Assembly: GCF_000003195.3 (NCBI RefSeq)
Contig: NC_012870.2
Coordinates: forward strand, 20,700,501 to 20,764,500
Reading direction: 5' to 3'
Length of the DNA stretch: 64,000 nt
Origin: Sorghum bicolor
Lineage: Eukaryota > Streptophyta > Magnoliopsida > Poales > Poaceae
A program made the translations under genes and the position numbers. Of this stretch, positions 22,079 through 31,443 are shown one piece after another; positions within the stretch are counted from its first letter, which is position 1, and every line of letters starts with the position of its first letter. The notes beneath the pieces were generated by a model that saw only the letters and a program-made list of their open reading frames with translations, had not been told where the DNA came from and did not search any database.

Positions 22079-23989
22079 TGAAAGCCCTAGTTTGATTTTG
22101 GATGATGAAACTCTAGTACTAACCTCTATGCTAAGTGTGTAGACTTAATGAGGTTGGTACATACCAAGTGATGGAGCAAGAGATGATCATGGTGATAATG
22201 ATGGTGATGACCACAAGATGATCTAAGTGCTCAACTTGGAAAAGAAGAAAGAGAAAAACAAAACCCTATGGAGATCAAGGCAAAGGTATTGCTTAGGGTT
22301 TTAAATTTGGTGATCAAGACACCATAGAGAGTGTGATCACATTTAGGATAGATGGTCGTACTATAAAGAGGGGAATTCTTTGGCTAAGCGGTTATCAAGT
22401 GCCACTAGGTGTCATTGTTCATGTGCATACATTTAGAACCTAGTGAGCTAACTTAACTCCTTCGAAGAAAATGATTGTGAAAATGCTAACACACTTGCAC
22501 ATGTTGGTACACACTTGGTGGTGTTGGCACACTTTGAGAAGGAGGTGGAGTTTGAAGGGTAGAGAGGGGTTTGGGTTCCTCTCTCTCTCCCGCCAAGCTT
22601 GCGAGGCGAGATTTGGCGCTTTTGAGAAAATAAAATGCATATTTTCTATTGCGTCGGTGAAAAGTTTGAAGAAGTTGCCAGAGTGTTTCTCACTAAAAAA
22701 CACTAACCGAATGCTTTGACAGCAGGCACTGTCAGTCTTTGGCAAAGTTAACAGCGAGCAATGGACGCTAAGCACCGGACGCGGGCTAGACCCTGTTCAT
22801 GCGTCCGGTGTGGCATGACATCAGCAGGTGCTTCTAACTGAGAGCACCGGACGCTTAGGGAGCGTCCGGTGGTATGAGTCTGGTGATCCTGTGCGTTTGA
22901 CAACCTCTCTGCGTACGAGTCCGATGAGTACTAGACGCGTCCGGTGCTCACTTGACTGCGTTCGGTAGTTTGAATATGACCGTTAGAGATGGACGCATGA
23001 GATTCAGATCGTGGACACGTGGCTGTGTTCTAAGCACCAGACACAAGTGTTGAGCGTCCGGTGGTCCCGATTTCGGTCCAGTGAAAGAGCCAACGGCTCT
23101 ATTCGTTTGAGGGGCTATAAATAGTTGTTGGTCGGCTTGGGGCTTACACTCTTGGCATTCTTGACTACTAGACATTCTTGTGAGCCTAAGCAAATACCTC
23201 TCACTCATCTCCTTTATAGATTAACCATCTTTGTGAGATTGGGAGTGATTCCAAGTGCATTTGCTTGAGTGATTGCATCTAGTGGCACTTGGGGATCGAT
23301 TTGGCTGTGGTTTTCTTGTTACTCTTGGTGGTTGCCACCACCTAGACAGCTTGGAGAAGTGGAGAAACATTGCCACGAGTTGGTGATTGTTCGTGGCCAT
23401 CTCCTGGTGATTGTGAGGGGATTTGTACCTTCCCGGTGAAGAGCCAAAAGATAACTCTAGTGGATTGCTCATGTCATTGAGCTACCTCACTTGTGGGTAG
23501 GTTCTTGCGGTGTCCTAGTGAGGACGAGGTTCATGCTACACCTCTTAGTCGCCGAACCACCAAGTGTTGGTCGACACATCAGGGACGTAGCGTACCAGCA
23601 AGCACGTGGACCTCAGGAAAAATGGTATGTCTCCATTGTGATTGTTCATTGGATTTCTCCCGGTGATTGGACTTCATATTATTGTGATTGGTTCATCCCC
23701 TCTACATGGCTGTATAAAGATCAAACCTTCTCTTTTATATTCTCGCAAACTAGAGTAGCTTACTTACTTGTATAAAAACTTTAGGTAGCTCTCTAGTGTA
23801 GTAGAGATATAGTTCTTGTGTGCCTAGTGATTATAGCAACTAGAATTATTGGTTAGATGGCTTGCAAACACCCCATTAGAGCTAGAGCAAAAAGCTTCGC
23901 TTTGTAATTCACTAACCTCTTGTTCTAGTGAGTTTGTTGAATTTTTAAATAGGCTATTCACCCCCCTCTAGCCATATTAAGACCTTTCA
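22079..23989. mobile_element. LTR-like element, copy 2, inverted relative to copy 1
   Basis: It begins TGAAAGCCCTAGTTTGATTT and ends AAGACCTTTCA, matching copy 1 in reverse orientation along most of its 1,911 bp. Shared blocks include the ACTTGGTATG region, the CCGGACGC motifs and CTATTCACCCCCCTCTAGCC. The flanking five bases differ (ACTGT and CCGAG), so there is no target duplication. The gypsy polymerase remnant begins directly at its right end. Confidence 0.75.
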
Positions 23990-24946
23990 CCGAGTTGCAT
24001 ACCGCACAAACCAAGAGAAAACAAAAGAAATTCAGCAGCAAGTGGAAGAATTGATGAGAAAAGGGTATATGCAAAAAAGTCTTTCACCTTGTGTAGTCCC
24101 TATTCTTTTAGTTCCTAAGAAAGATAGCTCATGAAGAATGTGTGTTGATTATAGAGCTATTAATAACATCACAGTAAGATATAGGCATCCCATTCCTAGA
24201 CTTGATGATATGCTTGATGAACTTAGTGGTGCAATAATTTTCACTAAAATTGACTTGAGAAGTGACTATCACCAAATAAGAATGAGAGAAGAAGATGAGT
24301 AGAAAATAACTTTTAAAACCAAGTTTGGGTTGTATGAATGGTTGGTAATGCCTTTTGGATTGACTAATGCACCAAGTACCTTTATGAGATTGATGAATCA
24401 TGTGCTTAGATCTTTTATTGGTAAGTTTTTTGTGATTTACTTTGATGATATATTAATTTTTAGCATGTCTCTTGATGAACATGTTGAGCATATTCAAAGT
24501 ATGCTTGCTGTCCTACGTGAGCAAAAATTGTATGCTAACCTTGACAAGTGCATATTTCGCACCGACAAGGTAGTCTTTCTTGGCTTTGTTGTTTCAGGTC
24601 AAGGTGTGAAGGTGGATGAGGAAAAGATCAAAGTTGTTCGTGAGTGGGTGTCTCCACAAAATGTGAGTACAAACTTCAATGTCACTGATTTATCCCTTTT
24701 CTTCAGATTGGAAGAGTCAAGGATGACCCCTTTTCAAGAGGGGAAGGATGATGAGGACATCCCAGCTATGCACACTTATTCAAGTCCAAATGCTACAAAT
24801 CAAGGTCCATCTACAAGAAGCCGTGCTAAGAAGCTACAAAAGCAGGTGAATTCTTTCCTTAATAATTGTAATTTTCACACTTCTAAGAATGTTATACTAC
24901 CTAAGTGCTCTACATTAGTTCTACATAGGAATATATTTAAAGAGTA
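23990..24946 (+). pseudogene. Ty3/gypsy polymerase remnant (reverse transcriptase, internally deleted)
   Basis: Recognisable in order: the pre-RT motif (EELMRKGYM, SLSPCVVPILLVPKK), [50 protein letters not shown] and the catalytic [10 protein letters not shown] box. Stops occur at 24132-24134 and at 24299-24301. After [10 protein letters not shown] near 24645 the frame jumps into a tail that normally ends the polyprotein ([19 protein letters not shown]). RNase H and integrase are therefore gone. The remnant cannot encode an active enzyme. It starts abruptly at LTR-like copy 2, with gag and protease missing. Confidence 0.9.
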
Positions 24947-25980
24947 GGAAAAGTCATTGCTACAGAATGGCGACATTAGAAAAGTAACACGCATGAAGGC
25001 TTAGATGTCCGAAAGTGATCTCATGAATGTTCGGACGTCAGAAAAAAGCAGTCATAACTCAAACTCTGTGAAGCTTTGGAGGTCCATGAGGACATTTTGG
25101 AAAGCTCATCAAGTCCACTTTCTAATGCCTCAATCCCCACTTCATTTGTACGTTGCAATCCAAACTTATGTTTGGATTAGTTTAAGACTGCTCAGAAGGT
25201 CAACAATCTATTGTGATAGAATGTTGGTTCAACTTGATGTGCAAAACTGTACCAATCTATAATGTTTCATGGTGCATGCCACACGTTGCTGGAAAGCTCT
25301 TGGAGTCTACTTTCACACCTAAGAAACGGTTCGTTATTTGAACTTTCCAACAAGGAGTTATTGTCAGTTTATTGGAAACTGCTCTGGAGGCCAACAGTCA
25401 CGCGAAACCACTTCGAAAATCCATCCTGAGGGGGCCTTTTACATGGCCTTCTCTCAGAAACTCCATTTTATTTTCATACCTATCTAGGAGGGTTGTTCCT
25501 AGTATAAATATTTCCTACCTCTAAGCTATTAGAAACTTTTGATCATTTGATAAACTAAATGATATTGCAGCCGCGCTGCTGAGTACCTTACTTAACCTTT
25601 GTTCTTTCTTGTTCTTCTTAGACTTGTGAAGTGATTCCTTAGGAATCCTCTACTTCGTGCTTTTACGGCTTCCGTTCGGCTATGCCGTATTGTGTGGATT
25701 AGTTCTGGATTGTGGTTCTACAGTCGTTCGAAGATCGAATCGAAGTCTTCGCGGTTTCGGTGCCTCTCTTCCTGTCGCTTGATTGCATCCAACCTTTGTC
25801 AGGTATAAAGCTAATTACCCGTTGTTCAGCAAGTTATCTTTGTTCTTTCGATCTACTATCGTAAAGATCAGGCCACCCTCATGCCGATTCATATCGGTAC
25901 CTATCAGTAACAATGGATAATGTAAGATCTTATCAGCTTATTGCTGCTGAAATAAAGTTGTTTTGTTTGTTAAAAAACAG
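24947..25980 (+). mobile_element. 3' untranslated and probable LTR part of the gypsy remnant
   Basis: Sequence following the polyprotein tail. A TATAAATA box near 25,504, in a region rich in short T runs, looks like an LTR promoter. Exact LTR borders and a second LTR were not found. Confidence 0.45.
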
Positions 25981-26412
25981 TAGTTGGGAGTATGGCTATA
26001 GTGTCGTATAGTAGGTAGTATGACTAGTGCTAAATAACGAGAAGTACGAACGACTTCTGTAATTTAGATTTCATACAAAGGAAGCAATGCCGGCCCTAGG
26101 GAGAGAGCATAGGTGCGACGGGCAAGGGCTCAGGCGAAGGAGGGCCAAGTCCAGGTATACAACCTATAGTCCATTAGGCATTATCAGCAAAACTAATAAG
26201 AAGACAGAAGAGAAGCAGATAACTACTCAGGCAGCCCAAGAAAATAACTCGGCCTTTCTTTCCTAGGCAGAGAGGAGAGCCATGTCGCACACTCTGTTCA
26301 GGACTCGTGAGATTGTGACTCGTGAGTTCGCGATACGCCGATGCACGCACATGGAGCCAGCGAGCTGCGGAGAGCTGGACGAGACACAGACATGGCGCGA
26401 CTGCGACAACTA
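25981..26412. other. Intergenic DNA with one isolated transposon-like end
   Basis: GCCGGCCCTAGGGAGAGAGC at 26089 resembles the GGGCCGTCCCTAGGGG-type terminus of grass DNA elements, and a similar motif occurs at 39,122. Only one end is seen, so I do not call an element. Confidence 0.3.
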
Positions 26413-26595
26413 GGTTTTACCCGTATGCCATTATGAAAGATTGACCAAATCATGATGCCATTAAAAAGTTATTTCGCACCGCTGTGCCCAACTTCATCTT
26501 CGACTGTACCCGTGTGCCATTCCGTCCGTTTTCTTCCGTTTAAGGGGTTTGACATGTGGGTCCTGGGTAGCACAATGTCCTTTTTGCCCTTATAC

Positions 26596-27035
26596 CATGA
26601 GTCTTGAGTCGGGGACCTGGGTGGGCGATGTCCCTGAGGGCGCTGACGGTGTCTGTGGCGATGAGGTAGGGCGAGATCTCGTCGTCTGAGGCGGAGCTCC
26701 TACCGGCTGCCGCCCTACTGCTCGTCTCCCCCCTCGGCAGCGGAAGCGTGGTGCTGGGCGAAGGAGGGGCAGTCTAGGTCTACGGCGGAGGAGTTGAAAG
26801 AGGGCACCGTGAGAGAGCCGGCGGAGGAGCGAGGCCTGGAGGTCCTCGGTAGCGAGCGGTGGCGCCCCGCGGACGAGCAAGTGGCGGAACTCGTCCTCGA
26901 GCCGTGCCATGGCGACCTGCAGCGCAGCATCGGCGCGCGGGCCCGGCGCGCCCGCGAGGCAGGCGACCGCGGCGAGGTACTCCTCGACATCCTCACGCGA
27001 AACCCACAGCCGCCACGCCGCCGGGGCTCCCGGCT
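26596..27035 (-). pseudogene. Captured EXO70 (exocyst subunit) gene fragment
   Basis: On the minus strand three successive frames give pieces of one EXO70 protein: DVEEYLAAVACL with ALQVAMARLEDEFRHLLVRG and EDLQASLLRRL, then SLTVPSFNSSAVDLDCPSF, then SSASDDEISPYLIATDTV and SALRDIA. This is the N-terminal half of a grass EXO70, a tethering factor for secretory vesicles. At least two frameshifts and one stop separate the pieces, and the C-terminal EXO70 domain is absent. The fragment ends at the right-hand border of the left TIR. It is not expected to make a working protein. Confidence 0.8.
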
Positions 27036-27430
27036 CCGACCCCGACAGCACGTCCTCCGCCGCATTCCCACCGCTCCTGTCCCTCTCGGCGGCATCGGGG
27101 TCGCAGCCGCCCGTGCCGACCTCGTCCTCTGAGCCTGAGTCGTTCCCGGCGTCGGAGAGGCAGCCGAAGCCCTGGGCGTCGAGGATGGCGAGCACCTCCG
27201 CGGCCGCCCGCTCTGCCTTGCGCCGCTGCGCCGTCACCGTCCGGAGCTGCTCCTCCAGCTCCACCACCTGCAGCGACGGGCTCGGTGACTAAGCCGCCGG
27301 GAATGCGAAGAGGAAGGAAGGAAGCCAGCCGACGAAATGCGTGCGCGCGCACTTACCCGCTTGGCAAGATGGTCGGCCCGCTCCTTGGCCGCGACCCGCG
27401 AGAGAGACGGATTGTCAATGTCGATGGCCA
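27036..27430 (-). pseudogene. Captured fragment of a coiled-coil protein gene, intron kept
   Basis: The minus strand reads RVAAKERADHLAKR up to a GTAAGT donor at 27358, then, after an acceptor near 27270, VVELEEQLRTVTAQRRKAER, AAAEVLAILDAQGFGCLSD and an acidic tail. The joined segment is a coiled coil resembling a plant COP1-interacting-protein-like family, but that name is weak. Keeping an intron shows that genomic DNA was copied, not mRNA. Its frame runs into the EXO70 fragment, giving a chimeric open frame of about 225 codons (26590-27267). Confidence 0.5.
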
Positions 27431-27882
27431 AGCCATTGGCAGCAATGTAATCAATATAATATCCCTAGATTGCCGGTTCCAGATGAAATCGCTAGCAGTA
27501 GCAGCACATTCTGCTTGCAATAGCATATAGGAAACATAATTTTTAGTTTTAGGTACTGTAACTTTTTTGTTTGTATTAGGTACTCTGCTTTGCTTTTGAT
27601 TCGGTCTCTGAAGTTTGCTCTCTGTTGTGACTTATGAGCTGCGGATCCACCAAAATTGGTAGTCAGTGGCATTTGAGACAAGAAAATTTTGTTGTTGAGA
27701 CCAAATAGTTCAGAGGCATTCAAGTCTATTGCCAGGCCATTTAACTGCCGTTAGGCTTTAAAATGGACGAAATGGCACACGGGTATAGCCGAAGATGAAG
27801 TTGGACACAACGGTGCGAAACAACTTTTTAGTGGCTTTCTGGTTTTGTCGATCTTTTATAATGGCATTCAGCTAAAAGGCTC

Positions 27883-28375
27883 CAACTAGGCAGGGGCTCC
27901 ATGACAATGACATCTTGATTCTTGTCTTCTTACGAGTTGTGATCGTTGATTAGTTATTTCAGTTCATGTAGGTTCTAGGTATTTTTTTTCTTGTACATTT
28001 TTAATCCAAACTAATTATTTATATAGCATTCCAGACTACTACTAGTATTTTGTACTCATATAATCGTATTTTCTTCTAATTTGGGTGTTAGATTAAAAAT
28101 ATATTATTATATTGTTTTACTTTACAAGTAAAATTAGCATGTAGATATTATAAGATTTTAGAGAATCATGGCGACGAGTTCGCAAGAGGGCCCCTTAAAA
28201 TTCTACGATCTGCACCAGAAGGAAGTGGCTTTCTGCAACCACGAACAGTTCAGTAGCCCATTCACGTGTTTATGTGTGTGTTCTAATCTCCTCTTCTTCA
28301 TACTTGTGTGTGAGAGAGAGTGAGGAGTATGGCAATAGACACCCATGTGACAAAGCTGGCCAACAAGTAGTATTA
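27883..28375. other. AT-rich intergenic DNA
   Basis: No coding or repeat structure recognised apart from simple AT-rich sequence and a short GA run near 28,312. Confidence 0.5.
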
Positions 28376-28577
28376 GGCCTTGTTTAGTTCTGAAAATTTT
28401 TTGATTTTGGGTAATATACCATTTTTATTTTTATTTGATAATTATTGCTTAATGATGGACTAACTAGGCTCAAAAGATTCATCTCGCGATTTATAAATAA
28501 ACTGTACAATTATTTATTTTGTTTTCGTCTATATTTAATGCTCCATGTATGTGCTTAGTTTTTGGCTAAACAAGGCC
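28376..28577. mobile_element. Tourist-like MITE with TTA duplication
   Basis: GGCCTTGTTTAGTTCTG and the inverted TGGCTAAACAAGGCC enclose 202 bp. TTA is duplicated at 28373-28375 and 28578-28580. Confidence 0.9.
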
Positions 28578-28741
28578 TTAGAGCCATGGTTGGCGATCAT
28601 CAGCGATATCACGAGGAGGAGGGCATTCCCTGCCCTTGGGCCACCATGAGCATCGAATGTAGACATAGAGAATTTAAACAGGTTTGAAATAAAAAAATGT
28701 AAAAGAAAACGTTGACATTTCCCCTGCTAACTTTGGTCGAA

Positions 28742-29012
28742 AAAAAATCTTATTTGATTAATTAGATGCTAATTCTTATGTATCGCTTAGCATAATTATG
28801 CATTGCGATGCTAATTCTTATCCCTCTCCCCAATCCTATTTCATTAATTATATGATAAATTCTTATCCCCTCCCTAATCTTAGTTGATTAATTAGATGCT
28901 AATTCCTTATTTGGTTAATTAGATGCTAATTCATCTTATTTGATTAATTAGATGCTAATTTTCATCCCTCTCCCTAATCTTATTTGATTAATTAGATACT
29001 AACTCTTATGTA
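28742..29012. repeat. Minisatellite based on TTGATTAATTAGATGCTAAT
   Basis: The core TTGATTAATTAGATGCTAAT, usually followed by TCTTATCCCTCTCCCTAATC, recurs about six times. Units vary between about 25 and 45 bp because the CCCTCTCC spacer is sometimes missing. The array is bracketed by two copies of TATGTATCGCTTAGCA (near 28775 and 29008). Confidence 0.85.
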
Positions 29013-29036
29013 TCGCTTAGCAAGACGGTGTACTTA

Positions 29037-29356
29037 GAGCACTCTCAATACAGAAATCATCATAGTTTCTATAGATATTAATTGTAGTGTCACCTAAGCA
29101 TTTTGCTGATGTGGCAATGTAATTATTGAAGAGAGAGCAAAAATCATAGAAACCGGATCTAAGTTAGAAACCATGTCTACACGAAATCCAAAATATGAAG
29201 TGATATGGTTGGTTGACAATGAAGAAAGAATGAATGTGATTGGATAAAAAAATATTCTGTAAAAACTATCCATTAGGACCATGGTTTCTATATATAATAT
29301 TTATAGAAATTAATAAGTATAGAAACTACATGTAATTTCTAATGTTGGGACTAGCC
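29037..29356. mobile_element. MITE with TTA duplication, imperfect 45-bp TIRs
   Basis: The left end GAGCACTCTCAATACAG pairs with the right end, reverse complement GGCTAGTCCCAACATTAG. Both are followed by a shared TAGTTTCTATA. TTA is present at 29034-29036 and 29357-29359. It is 320 bp and PIF/Harbinger-type by its duplication. Confidence 0.7.
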
Positions 29357-29367
29357 TTATGTATCAA

Positions 29368-29609
29368 GGCCTTTTTTAGTTCAAAAATTTTTAGGGAAAA
29401 CGACACTGTAGCACTTTCATTTTTATTTGACAAACATTGTCCAATCATGGAGTAACTAGACTTAAAAGATTCATCTCGCGATTTACAGACAAACTGTGTA
29501 ATTAGTTTTTATCTTCATCTATATTTAATACTCCATACATGTGCCGTAAGATTCGATGTGACGAGAAATCTTCAAAAGTTTTTAGTTTTTGGGTAAACTA
29601 AACAAGGCC
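29368..29609. mobile_element. Tourist-like MITE (GGCCTTGTTTAG family)
   Basis: GGCCTTTTTTAGTTC and AAACTAAACAAGGCC enclose the usual family body (gtccaatcatggagtaacta, gattcatctcgcg). It lies 8 bp from the preceding MITE, with imperfect flanks CAA and CCA. Confidence 0.8.
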
Positions 29610-29616
29610 CCAAGTA

Positions 29617-29705
29617 GCAAGACGCCGTGAAAAAACGGAACGTCGAAAAATGTTTTGCTTACCGAGACGGCATTAAAAAAACGGAACGTCCAAAAATGTT
29701 TCCCG
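29617..29705. repeat. Tandem duplication of about 45 bp
   Basis: AAAAACGGAACGTCGAAAAATGTTT, preceded by AGACGCCGTG, is followed by a second copy with AGACGGCATT and one change. The AGACGG part also occurs at 29025 before the MITE pair, so the MITEs inserted into this repeat block. Confidence 0.7.
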
Positions 29706-31443
29706 TGAGACGACGGCCAGTACTAGTTAACGCGATGTGGACATTTTAATTAATACTCATTTTTTTTAGTTTCGTGGAAGTCAAGTTTATCATGTACGGG
29801 AGTTTGTTAGAAGATCCAAGTATATCTTTAGCGGTAATTACGATAAAACAAGTTTTAGTTTAGATAAAATTACAGGTCCAAACAACCCTAAAGACTGTTG
29901 GAAAATGCTGGTAGGAAAGTGTTTAGTTTAGGGAGTGTTTGGTGACGTGATGTAGTCCATTATCATCCTTGTTTAGCTTGAAAGATGAGACAAGTCAATC
30001 TATCACCGCGTAAACTAGTAATTGATACTAATATAAGAAATAAAATTATTTCGAGGAAGACTCATAATGCATCACTCAATCTAGAATCAGTTGATTTTCT
30101 AAACCAAACATTCCACTAAGTGTCGTTCCTTCGCAAGTGCAAATGTTACTGTGTGCGTATGGAGAGGCGCAAAATTATTGCCCAAACTGAGCCGACAAAT
30201 GGAAAATATAGCCAAGCAAACATTATATCTAAAAGGAAAGAGAGCAAGAATACACGTACGAGTCAAGTTTCAACACATCACGAAATAAGTAGCTCAACAG
30301 GCAAAGCACTTTCAAGGAAGAGATCGAACCTAACGAATAGTACTTGCGACCTAAAACATTCTCTGAATTTACACCTTAACAAAAATTGAATTGCCAATGT
30401 TATCTACCTTTGTGTTACTATGCACCCAATCCACAGCTTCTCGGTAATGTTACAAAATGACAACAGTATCCAACGCTCCAAGTTCTCAGATCATTCCTCC
30501 CAAGATGCACCAAGAACGGCAACAAACCAGGAACTACAAAACACCATGCTGATGAGAAAGCAGAACCTGAAAGCTACATGCCACGATCTTAGTTGTGATG
30601 GAATTGCTAGGCCGCACTTCCAAGATTAACAAAGAAAATGGCAGCCAAACATTAACAGTTCAGCTCCAAAATTTGCACAACAATTGAATTAACTGATATC
30701 CCCCTAAGGACCAATCAGAACACAAATGGAACTAGCCGACCAGGAAGGGTCCTTCACTATAGTATCATTTGTGACTGCCGAGGTTGTTGCCTTGAAACTG
30801 CAGGGCGCCCACCAACCTCCCTCCCCAATTTTCCAGCCAAGCAAAAATGTTTGCACAACAGGATAACTGACAAATATCGAATCAGATCTGCACAGTAAAA
30901 CTTGTAAGTAGTCTTTGGTGTTACTGAATCTGCTGTGAGACTACAATGGCCTCCACAGGGTAGCCACCAACTTTACAATTCTTCCACTTCACAACCATAA
31001 TCATCCATGTCCAACCAGATTCAAGCAGCAAGACCTGTAAACAGGAAATTCAAAAAATATAACAAAAAACCTAGTAGGAGCACGACCACAAGTATATTTA
31101 TACTTAAAGAATATCTCAGATTTGTATTCCACCAGCAAACTATTGGGTGAAAGTTCTGGTTTTAAACCCCCAAAACTCCATGCTATTTCTGGTCTTAAAC
31201 CCTATAATTGTGAAGTCTAAGGTGTACAGAAGACATGAACAGGTCAGGGTTTAATTGCAAGAAAAAGTAAGATAGCAATATTTCCTCCATTGCTCAAAAG
31301 ATATATGCCAATTACACAAAAGAAATAAGTCTGTCCTCTATACTCTGCAAAATTTCATGGTGTAGCTTACAAAACTAATTTAGCTATCTTATCATGTTGG
31401 GTTACTAGATTCATTGGACAATATTAGTAAACACTTACACCAT
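29706..31443 (-). other. Downstream region and 3' UTR of the PP2A B'' gene
   Basis: The stop codon of the PP2A gene is at 31444-31446. A 3' UTR intron is possible: GTGTAAGTG just after the stop could be a donor, and CTGTTTACAG near 31037 an acceptor, placing most of the UTR at about 30,600-31,036. Small plus-strand frames here (30120-30629) are not supported as genes. Confidence 0.5.

Larger units (their letters stand above)
26413..27882. mobile_element. Pack-MULE candidate: long TIRs around captured gene fragments
   Basis: About 115 bp at the left (TTTTACCCGTATGCCATTAT at 26415) aligns without gaps to the reverse complement of the right end (TTTTAGCTGAATGCCATTAT, starting at 27877). Shared blocks include TTTCGCACCG, CCAACTTCATCTTCG and ACCCGTGTGCCATT. 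CAACTAGG flanks both sides (26407-26414 and 27883-27890), with a small offset from the TIR edge on the right. TIRs this long with no transposase gene and captured exons are typical of Pack-MULEs. The 9-bp duplication is imperfect, so the class is an inference. Confidence 0.6.

Noticed and set aside
26410..27890. A functional EXO70 gene
   Set aside because: Frameshifts, a stop codon, the missing C-terminal domain and the surrounding TIRs show a captured fragment.
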